NCBI GenBank assembly: GCA_002342985.1
Contig: DDRC01000109.1
Coordinates: 1,469-19,224, forward strand
Length of the DNA stretch: 17,756 nucleotides
Source of the DNA: Flavobacteriales bacterium UBA2426
GTDB taxonomy: Bacteria > Bacteroidota > Bacteroidia > Flavobacteriales_F > PHOS-HE28
Reading direction: 5' to 3'
Under the pieces are notes generated by a model. That model was not told the origin of the DNA, made no database searches, and saw only the letters and a program-made list of their open reading frames with translations. The position numbers were made by a program, and so were the translations under genes. Positions 1 to 5,809 of the stretch are shown here, in pieces (the first letter of the stretch is position 1; each line of letters starts with the position of its first letter).

Positions 1-207
1 GACGACGTGAAGTGCAGCCACGGGTGCACCATCGGCCGCCTGGACGAGAAGGGGTTGTTCTACCTGCGTTCGCGTGGCGTGAGCGAGGCCGAGGCGCGCA
101 AGCTGATGGCCCATGCCTTCATCACCGAGGTGGTGGAGCGGGTGCAGAACGAGGAGTGGAAGGCGGTGTTGACGGCGTTGATCGACGCAAAACTGGCAAC
201 GCTATGA
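1..207 (+). CDS. sufD: SufD, Fe-S cluster scaffold subunit (C-terminal end only)
   Basis: This is the last 68 codons of a gene that enters from the left edge, read from base 1 in frame 1 to a TGA at 205-207. The sequence DDVKCSHGCTIG followed by FYLRSRG is the conserved C-terminal signature of the SufB/SufD family; the Cys/His residues lie in the region that contacts SufB. SufD works with SufB and the ATPase SufC as the SufBCD scaffold that builds Fe-S clusters in the cytoplasm. The sufS gene follows about 80 bp downstream, which supports SufD over SufB because Bacteroidota operons usually run sufB-sufC-sufD-sufS. The GTG at position 7 is internal, not a start. The identity is secure; only the extent of the gene is unknown. 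Confidence 0.93.
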   Translation, partial: DDVKCSHGCTIGRLDEKGLFYLRSRGVSEAEARKLMAHAFITEVVERVQNEEWKAVLTALIDAKLATL

Positions 208-212
208 ATACT

Positions 213-270
213 CACCGCCAAGACGCCAAGTGCGCAAAGGCAACTTCGCGCTCTTTGCGTCTTTGCGGTG
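213..270. repeat. Palindromic CGCAAAG-type intergenic repeat, copy 1 (sufD-sufS junction)
   Basis: A near-perfect inverted repeat begins 5 bp after the sufD stop and ends 16 bp before the sufS ATG. The left arm 213-238 (starting CACCGCCAAGACGCCAAG) pairs with the right arm 245-270 (ending CTTTGCGTCTTTGCGGTG) at about 22 of 26 positions, with a 6-nt loop. The arms consist of tandem CGCAAAG/CGCCAAG units. A related copy lies at 2447-2521. The mRNA would form a long hairpin between two operon genes. It resembles CGCAAAG-type palindromes that I recall from intergenic DNA of many environmental genomes; that is memory, not a search. Confidence 0.85.
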
Positions 271-286
271 ATAACCTCCAGCATTG

Positions 287-1540
287 ATGAAGTCCGCAGT
301 TGTGAAACCAGCCTTCGACGTGGAGGAGATCCGCGCCCAGTTCCCCATCTTGAAGGAGCTGGTGCACGGCAAGCCGCTGGTGTACTTCGACAATGCCGCG
401 ACCAGCCAGAAACCGCGCCGCGCGATCAAGGCCGAGAGCGCCTACTATGCCACGATCAACGCCAACGTGCACCGGGGCGTGCACACCCTGAGCACCAAGG
501 CCACCGAAGCGCAGGAGGCCGCGCGGGAGATCATCCGCCGGCACATCAACGCGAAGCACGCGCACGAGGTGATCTTCACCAGTGGCACCACAGCAAGCCT
601 GAACCTGGCGGCGTTCAGCCTGGGGCAACTCCTGCTGAAGAAGGGCGATGAAGTGCTGATCTCCGGGATGGAGCACCACGCGAACATCGTCCCCTGGCAG
701 CTGGCGTGCGAGCGGCATGGGGCGAAGCTGAAGGTGATCCCGATCACGGACAGCGGCGAATTGGAAATCGGAGGATCAGATGATCAGATGATTAGACAAT
801 TCACCGAACGGACCAAGGTTCTCGCGATCTCCCACGTGAGCAACACGCTGGGGACGATCAATCCCGTGAAGGAGCTGATCGCCGAGGCGAAGAAGCGCGG
901 CATCATTACCGTCATCGACGGAGCGCAGGCCATCGCGCACCTCGATGTGGACGTGCAGGACCTTGGCTGCGACCTCTACGCTTTCAGCGGGCACAAGGCC
1001 TACGGGCCCACCGGCACCGGCGTGCTCTACGGCCGTGAGGAACTGCTGGAGCGCATGCCCCCCTGGCAGGGCGGCGGCGAGATGATCGACGTGGTCACCT
1101 TCGAGAAGACCACTTTCGCTAAGCTTCCCTTCAAGTTCGAGGCCGGCACGCCGCACATCGCCGGCATCATCGGACTGGGCGAGGCCTTCCGCTGGATGGA
1201 GGACTACGATAAAGCGGCGATGGCGAAGCACGAGCACGCGCTGCTCGAGCACGCGACCAAGGAGCTGCTGGCGATCGATGGCCTGCGCATCTTCGGCACG
1301 GCGAAGGAGAAGGTGGGAGTGATCAGCTTCGTCATTGACGGCGTTCACCACTACGACCTCGGCACCCTGCTCGACCAGCAGGGCATCGCCGTGCGCACGG
1401 GCCACCACTGCACCCAGCCGCTGATGAACCGCTTCGGCGTGAGCGGCACCACGCGGGCCAGCTTCGCGTGCTTCAATACGATGGAAGAGGTGGACGTGAT
1501 GATCAGCGGTGTAAAGAAGGGTTTGAAGATGCTACGATGA
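287..1540 (+). CDS. sufS: SufS, cysteine desulfurase
   Basis: A 417-aa pyridoxal-phosphate enzyme of the class V aminotransferase fold that takes sulfur from L-cysteine, leaving alanine, and holds it as a persulfide for Fe-S assembly. Visible markers are YFDNAATSQKP near the N-terminus, ANVHRGVHTLS, the PLP lysine in SGHKAYGPTGTG (K237), and the group II catalytic cysteine in RTGHHCTQP (C375). Length matches SufS (about 405-420 aa). The ATG at 287 gives MKSAVVKPAFD; a TTG three bases upstream is possible but unnecessary. The next gene's ATG overlaps this stop (ATGA at 1537-1540). With SufE encoded downstream, this is the SUF-type enzyme, not IscS or NifS. Nothing looks broken. Confidence 0.97.
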   Translation: MKSAVVKPAFDVEEIRAQFPILKELVHGKPLVYFDNAATSQKPRRAIKAESAYYATINANVHRGVHTLSTKATEAQEAAREIIRRHINAKHAHEVIFTSGTTASLNLAAFSLGQLLLKKGDEVLISGMEHHANIVPWQLACERHGAKLKVIPITDSGELEIGGSDDQMIRQFTERTKVLAISHVSNTLGTINPVKELIAEAKKRGIITVIDGAQAIAHLDVDVQDLGCDLYAFSGHKAYGPTGTGVLYGREELLERMPPWQGGGEMIDVVTFEKTTFAKLPFKFEAGTPHIAGIIGLGEAFRWMEDYDKAAMAKHEHALLEHATKELLAIDGLRIFGTAKEKVGVISFVIDGVHHYDLGTLLDQQGIAVRTGHHCTQPLMNRFGVSGTTRASFACFNTMEEVDVMISGVKKGLKMLR

Positions 1541-1992
1541 AGACCGTTTGGACCATTCTGGCGATGACCCTGCTCTGTTGGAACTGCACGCCGCCACCTC
1601 GACCATCGGAAGCGACCATGGACATTGCATTCCGCGTGCTCGCGACCGATACATTCGGTACCATGAGGAACGTCAACCTGCTCGTTCCCGAAGGCGAATA
1701 CACCAAGGAGACGCTCGAACCTCCTGCGATCAACCAGCAGGCCGCTTTGTGCGGCGATTCATGTAACATACACATCTACGACGATAGCCTGGCTTATGTG
1801 CTGCACATGGACATGCTAAGACTGGAACGGATCGCGAGCCTGCCTCAAGCCGACCAGTCCGCGCACGCGGAGTTGCACGCGTTCATGTCCACCAACCATG
1901 CGTTCATCGCCGAGCATTTCCTGGGAACGCTGGTCGGCATACCCCAACGGTTTTGGTTCTGCCCGTACAAGGACACGGATCGTATCCACTAG
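1537..1992 (+). CDS. Putative small lipoprotein of unknown function, inserted between sufS and sufE
   Basis: A 151-aa protein starting at the ATG that overlaps the sufS stop codon (ATGA), so the two are probably translationally coupled. A Lys, a hydrophobic stretch (MKTVWTILAMTLLCW) and then Cys17 followed by TPPPRPSE look like a lipoprotein signal with a tethering linker. The residue before the cysteine is Asn, so the lipobox is not canonical; Bacteroidota tolerate variation here. The mature part has further cysteines (about 75, 79 and 144), suited to a disulfide in the periplasm. I recognise no family. Local GC falls to roughly 50-58% per 60-base line against about 65% in sufE. This suggests an accessory gene that entered the operon. 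A reading that starts upstream at TTG 1468 lies inside sufS and is rejected. Confidence 0.7.
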   Translation: MKTVWTILAMTLLCWNCTPPPRPSEATMDIAFRVLATDTFGTMRNVNLLVPEGEYTKETLEPPAINQQAALCGDSCNIHIYDDSLAYVLHMDMLRLERIASLPQADQSAHAELHAFMSTNHAFIAEHFLGTLVGIPQRFWFCPYKDTDRIH

Positions 1993-2007
1993 CAAGAGAG
2001 CACGACA

Positions 2008-2436
2008 ATGTCCACTGCAAGTCTTCCCCAAACCCAGCAAGAGCTCATCGACGAGTTCGCGCTGTTCAGTGACTGGCAGGACCGTTATGAGCACCTGATC
2101 GAGCTGGGCAAGGACCTGCCCCTGATCGCGCCAGAGCACAAGACCGACGACAACCTCGTGCGGGGTTGTCAATCGCGGGTATGGCTGCATGCTGCTCCGC
2201 AGAACGGCCTCATCCACTTCACCGCCGACAGCGATGCCATGATCACCAAGGGCATCGTGGCGCTGCTGGTGCGTGTGTTCAACGACCGCACACCGCAGGA
2301 GATCCTCAGCGCATCCACAGAGTTCATCGACCAGATCGGCCTGCGTGCGCACCTGAGCCCCAACCGCGCGAACGGGCTCAGCGCGATGATCGACCAGATG
2401 AAACGCTACGCCCTCGCCTACTCTTCCAAGTCGTGA
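2008..2436 (+). CDS. sufE: SufE, sulfur-acceptor protein for SufS
   Basis: A 142-aa cytoplasmic protein of the SufE family. It accepts the persulfide from SufS on one cysteine, stimulates the desulfurase and passes sulfur to SufB. The family signature is clear: an N-terminal helix (QQELIDEFALFSDWQDRYEHLIELGK), then DDNLVRGCQSRVWL with the acceptor C54, and SPNRANGLSAMIDQMK at the C-terminus. Length is normal (about 140 aa). It starts 15 bp after the preceding lipoprotein gene and is followed by palindromic repeat copy 2. Its position downstream of sufS fits a single SUF operon. Confidence 0.96.
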   Translation: MSTASLPQTQQELIDEFALFSDWQDRYEHLIELGKDLPLIAPEHKTDDNLVRGCQSRVWLHAAPQNGLIHFTADSDAMITKGIVALLVRVFNDRTPQEILSASTEFIDQIGLRAHLSPNRANGLSAMIDQMKRYALAYSSKS

Positions 2437-2446
2437 AAGCCCAACT

Positions 2447-2521
2447 CACCGCAATGACGCAAAGAGCGCAAAGCCGATCCAGCTTGGCGCAATCCTTGGC
2501 GTGCTTGGCGTCTTTGCGGTT
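2447..2521. repeat. Palindromic CGCAAAG-type intergenic repeat, copy 2 (sufE-DUF59 junction)
   Basis: This inverted repeat fills most of the 103-bp gap between the sufE stop (2436) and the ATG at 2540. The left arm 2447-2473 (CACCGCAATGACGCAAAG then AGCGCAAAG) pairs with the right arm 2495-2521 (CTTGGCGTG then CTTGGCGTCTTTGCGGTT) at about 21 of 27 positions. The 21-nt loop contains another half-unit (TTGGCGC). It is clearly related to the copy at 213-270 but has a longer centre. Both copies sit between a stop and a start within the same operon. Confidence 0.82.
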
Positions 2522-2539
2522 CAACTCACTTCGCGCGCT

Positions 2540-2860
2540 ATGACCCCCGAAGAGAAGAAGTACCTCGAGGAGCGCGTCATCGACATGCTCAAGACCGTCT
2601 ATGACCCGGAGATCCCCGTGGACATCTACGAGCTCGGGCTCATCTACGAGGTGAACATCAGCGACGAGGCCCACGTGGGCATCAAGATGACCTTGACCAG
2701 CCCCGCATGCCCCGTGGCCGAGAGCCTACCCAACGAGGTGGAGCAGAAGGTGTCCGGCGTGCATGGCGTGAAGAGCGCCAAGGTGGAGATCACCTTCGAG
2801 CCGCCCTGGGACCGCACGATGATGAGCGAGGCGGCGCAGCTGGAGCTGGGGTTCATGTGA
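2540..2860 (+). CDS. DUF59 / MIP18-type SUF system Fe-S assembly protein (SufT-like)
   Basis: A 106-aa protein of the DUF59 (MIP18/PaaD-like) family that accompanies SUF operons in Bacteroidota and has a role in Fe-S maturation or transfer. Diagnostic segments are the start of the fold, YDPEIPVDIYELGLIY (about residues 21-36), then TLTSPACPVAESLP with the conserved C57, and EPPWDRTMMSEAAQLELG near the end. Length matches the small stand-alone SUF-associated form. I take the ATG at 2540 because it gives MTPEEKKYLEERV, the normal family start; the upstream in-frame TTG at 2501 lies inside the palindromic repeat. The precise role (assembly or carrier) is inferred from family and context. Confidence 0.93.
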   Translation: MTPEEKKYLEERVIDMLKTVYDPEIPVDIYELGLIYEVNISDEAHVGIKMTLTSPACPVAESLPNEVEQKVSGVHGVKSAKVEITFEPPWDRTMMSEAAQLELGFM

Positions 2861-2870
2861 TTCTGTAGCG

Positions 2871-3170
2871 ATGATCCTGCGAACTGGCATCGCTATCCTG
2901 TTGATCGGTCTGTGGTCATGCACATCCTTCAGCGAGTTCATCCCGGTCCTCAGGGTGGGTGATGAGTTGATCGACCGTCCCGAGCTCATGAGCGATTCGC
3001 TTCGTGCCAACGTCGTGCTGGTGCTCTCGTACTACAACGAAGACTGGAAGATGGAAGGTGAGCGGCTGCTGGTTTCCCAGACTGATCGCGAGTTACTTTG
3101 GAACTATACGATGAAAGCCATGGATCGCACATGGATGGCGACCCATACTCCGACCCAGACCAAGCCATGA
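2871..3170 (+). CDS. Putative small lipoprotein of unknown function in the SUF operon
   Basis: A 99-aa protein that begins 10 bp after the DUF59 stop and whose TGA overlaps the ATG of the DUF2480 gene (ATGA at 3167-3170), so it is embedded in the operon. The N-terminus MILRTGIAILLIGLWSC is a short basic-hydrophobic signal ending in a plausible lipobox with Cys17, which predicts an inner- or outer-membrane lipoprotein facing the periplasm. The remaining 80 residues (GDELIDRPELMSDSLRANVV and a Trp/Tyr-rich middle) match nothing I know. Like the other lipoprotein at 1537-1992 it is less GC-rich than its neighbours (about 52% in its first full line). The two show no obvious sequence similarity to each other. 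Confidence 0.68.
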   Translation: MILRTGIAILLIGLWSCTSFSEFIPVLRVGDELIDRPELMSDSLRANVVLVLSYYNEDWKMEGERLLVSQTDRELLWNYTMKAMDRTWMATHTPTQTKP

Positions 3171-3685
3171 GCGACGAAAGCCCCATCATCAACAAGGTCG
3201 CTTCGAGCGGGATCATCACCCTCGACCTGGAAGAGCTGTACCCGGCCGGTGAGCGCGTGGTCTTCGACCTGAAGCCGCTGTTGTGGCAGGAGATCGCGCT
3301 GAAGGAGGATGACCTGCGCGCCTTCTGCAAGGAACACGACTGGTCGCAGTATGCAGGCAAGCTCGTGAGCGTGCATTGCAGCACCGATGCCATCGTGCCC
3401 ACCTGGGCCTTCATGCTGGTGGCCACCCACCTGCAGCCGCACGCGGCCTTCGTCACGCAGGGCGATGCGGACCAATTGGAACGCGCCGTGTTCACCCGTT
3501 TCGTGCAGCAGCTGGATGTGGAGCCCTACCGCAATGCCCGCGTGGTAGTGAAGGGCTGCAGCAAGCTGCCCGTGCCGCTGAACGCCTACGTGGAGCTGAG
3601 CGCGAAGCTGCTGCCTGTGGTGAAGAGCCTGATGTTCGGGGAACCGTGCAGCACGGTGCCGCTGTACAAGGCACCGAAGCCGTAG
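3167..3685 (+). CDS. DUF2480 family protein, SUF-operon associated
   Basis: A 172-aa soluble protein matching DUF2480, a family I know from Bacteroidota, often beside suf genes. Recognised stretches are INKVASSGIITLDLEELYP at the start, EHDWSQYAGKLVSVHCSTDAIVPTWAFML in the middle, and VVKGCSKLPVPLNAYVELS plus FGEPCSTVPLYK at the end. Three of its cysteines (in VHCSTDA, KGCSK and EPCST) lie in the best-conserved segments, as would suit metal, cluster or persulfide handling; that role is inference. The ATG at 3167 overlaps the preceding stop. An upstream in-frame ATG at 3098 would add 23 residues that do not look like the family and lie inside the preceding gene. Biochemical function is unknown. 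Confidence 0.9.
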   Translation: MSDESPIINKVASSGIITLDLEELYPAGERVVFDLKPLLWQEIALKEDDLRAFCKEHDWSQYAGKLVSVHCSTDAIVPTWAFMLVATHLQPHAAFVTQGDADQLERAVFTRFVQQLDVEPYRNARVVVKGCSKLPVPLNAYVELSAKLLPVVKSLMFGEPCSTVPLYKAPKP

Positions 3686-3688
3686 CGC

Positions 3689-3696
3689 TACCTTCG
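3689..3696 (+). promoter_or_regulatory. Possible Bacteroidota -7 box upstream of the metalloprotease gene
   Basis: TACCTTCG differs at one position from the Bacteroidota -7 consensus TAnnTTTG and sits 4 nt before the ATG at 3701, the same spacing as the box before the gene at 14195. If real, transcription would start at about the start codon. No clear -33 TTG is seen. Confidence 0.35.
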
Positions 3697-3700
3697 GGGC

Positions 3701-5809
3701 ATGCGTTGGGTGTCCCTGACCATTGCACTGCTGGTGGCGTTGACTACTGCCGCCCAACCGGACACCGTGAACGTGCCCAATAGCACGAACGGGTGGTACC
3801 TCTCGCCGCATGGCACCATTCGCGTGCTGGTCCTATTCTGCGAGTTGGAATACGACAAGAACCCAGCACGAGACCCACAGCCGGATGGCGCATCGCATTG
3901 GCGGAAGGGACAGCTCCCCAATTGGAGGGATGAGCTTTTCGACCCGCAACCCGCAGCGGCGTACCTCGGCCAGATCACACGCTATTACCATGACATGTCC
4001 TTGGGGCGGTATACCGTTCTGGGGGATTACATCGATACGATCCTCACCATTCGCGAGAGCGAGCATCCCGGGCTGGGCAATGCGCACGGAATCGGCGCCC
4101 TTGCCGTGAAGGAGGCCAACGAGCTCGGTGCGCTGCGCACACGGCACCGCCTGGCCATCGCTGATTTCGACCTCTGGCAGCGGGGCGGGAAGCCGGGGCT
4201 GCCGAAGCGGCCGGGACCGGACAGCCCGCACAGCTACGATCATGTGATGGTGATTGCCCGCAACAGCGGACTCACGCACAACCAGGGCAGCACGGACCCC
4301 GGGAGTCCGGGCAAGCTGTTCGGCTTCGAGAGCGATTCGCAGAGCCGGTTCGGAGGCATGTACGCGTTGCCGTACGAGATTCTTCAGCACGAGTTCAACC
4401 ATTTGCTCTTCGGAGGCAACAACTTTCACGCGGGCGGCGGCAATGCTTCGCAGTTCGCCAGCTATTTCCCTTGGCTGCAGGGCGGTTGGAGCATGATGGG
4501 CGGCAGCAACAGCGCCCTGCTCACCGGGAATGCCTGGGACCGTGACCGGCTCGGCTGGGCACCCGATGGTGCCGCACACCGGATCAGGGCACGGGGCGCC
4601 GACGGTTGGGAGGTCAATGGCGATATCGATCCGTACAACGGCGACACCGGCGTCTTCGTGCTGCGCGATTTCATGACCACGGGAGATGCACTGCGGATAC
4701 GGCTGCCGTTCCTCGGTGATGATGAGTTCCCCCAATGGATCTGGCTGGAGAACCACCAGGGTCACAAGCGCAATGGCGTGCTGAGCGACCAGTTCCACTA
4801 CGAGAGCGTGGCCGAGTGCACCGCCCCGCTGGTGCCGGGCCTCTTCGCCTATGTGCAGGTGGACCGCGACAACCGGTACGGACGCGATGTCTACGGTCAG
4901 CACTCCGATTACCTGCGCGCACTGTGCGCCAGCGGGCACCACGATTACGAGCTGCGCGGAGACACCGTGCCCTTCGAGTGCCTGTGGCCCAAGCCGACCA
5001 CGCCCTACAAGGTGGGCCGGGCCTCGGCCAACCCGCTCACCGGCCAGCAGGACCTGGAGCTGCCGCTGACCCCGAGCTCTCAGGGCCGATTGGATCGCGG
5101 CAAGCACTATGTGCCCCGTATCGAGATGCGTGATGGCCAGCGGATCGACCAGGGCCACTTCTTCGGGCATTCCCGGCAGGTCTTCACCCCGCAGGGGAAC
5201 CGCAAGCTGGGCATGTGCACCAACCCGTCCACGGCGAACATGGTCACCCTGCTCAATCAGGGCGGGAATGCGGTCAACCGGGCTGCTCCGCCGGACAACC
5301 GCGTGGTGCACTTGAACGGCATTGCCGCTGAGGTCCTGGAGCAGCGCGAGGGTGGCGATCTGGTGGTGCGCATCACGAATGACGACCGGCGACTCAGTAA
5401 TACACTGCGCTGGTGCGCGGATAGCATCGTGCTGCATCATCCGCCGCATCAGGGCCGCCCGGCGCTGGTGCTTGAGAAGGGGTCGGAGCTCATCCTGGAC
5501 CGCTCGGGCACGCCCACGCGGCTCGATCGGCCGGAACGTGCAGGGGGGCGCACCTGGTACGCATCGCCCACCCGTCTCGTGATTAGCCCCGGCGCCCATG
5601 TGACGGGCGCGGCGAGAAGCGCGCTCACCCTTCGGAACGGCAGTGAGCTGCATGTGCTGCCCGGAGCGCGGCTGGAGCTGCACCGCAAGGCGCGCCTCAC
5701 GGTGGAGCGCGATTCCCGCATCGTGCTGCATGGCTCGGCCGAGGCGAAGGCCAGGCCGCGCGCGCTCCGCAAGCTCCGGAAGCAGGGCCGGCTCGTGACG
5801 GCTCAGTAG
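3701..5809 (+). CDS. Secreted M6-like zinc metalloprotease with beta-strand-rich C-terminus
   Basis: A 702-aa exported protein. Residues 1-18 (MRWVSLTIALLVALTTAA) form a signal peptide. The next segment (GTIRVLVLFCELEYD and YLGQITRYYHDMSLGRYTVLGDYID) resembles the N-terminal part of M6 (immune inhibitor A-like) peptidases. The zinc motif is HEFNH (H230, E231, H234), followed by GG at 238-239 and H243, and WSMMGG at about 263-268 serves as the Met-turn; DRDRLGW follows, as in M6 enzymes. Metzincins usually have HExxHxxGxxH, so the third ligand here is displaced by three residues. After about residue 600 come strand-like repeats (LTLRNGSELHVLPGARLEL), then a basic tail. No T9SS sorting domain is visible at the C-terminus. 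The gene overlaps its convergent neighbour by 7 bp. Exact family and substrate are uncertain. Confidence 0.8.
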   Translation: MRWVSLTIALLVALTTAAQPDTVNVPNSTNGWYLSPHGTIRVLVLFCELEYDKNPARDPQPDGASHWRKGQLPNWRDELFDPQPAAAYLGQITRYYHDMSLGRYTVLGDYIDTILTIRESEHPGLGNAHGIGALAVKEANELGALRTRHRLAIADFDLWQRGGKPGLPKRPGPDSPHSYDHVMVIARNSGLTHNQGSTDPGSPGKLFGFESDSQSRFGGMYALPYEILQHEFNHLLFGGNNFHAGGGNASQFASYFPWLQGGWSMMGGSNSALLTGNAWDRDRLGWAPDGAAHRIRARGADGWEVNGDIDPYNGDTGVFVLRDFMTTGDALRIRLPFLGDDEFPQWIWLENHQGHKRNGVLSDQFHYESVAECTAPLVPGLFAYVQVDRDNRYGRDVYGQHSDYLRALCASGHHDYELRGDTVPFECLWPKPTTPYKVGRASANPLTGQQDLELPLTPSSQGRLDRGKHYVPRIEMRDGQRIDQGHFFGHSRQVFTPQGNRKLGMCTNPSTANMVTLLNQGGNAVNRAAPPDNRVVHLNGIAAEVLEQREGGDLVVRITNDDRRLSNTLRWCADSIVLHHPPHQGRPALVLEKGSELILDRSGTPTRLDRPERAGGRTWYASPTRLVISPGAHVTGAARSALTLRNGSELHVLPGARLELHRKARLTVERDSRIVLHGSAEAKARPRALRKLRKQGRLVTAQ

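Noticed and set aside
213..270. The palindromic repeat as an intrinsic terminator of sufD
   Set aside because: There is no T-tract after the right arm and the sufS gene immediately downstream belongs to the same pathway, so full termination is unlikely.
3833..5731. A 632-codon open frame on the - strand, opposite the metalloprotease gene
   Set aside because: It mirrors a GC-rich real gene, its translation is rich in Ala/Arg/His/Val with no recognisable domain, and the + strand gene has a signal peptide and catalytic motifs.
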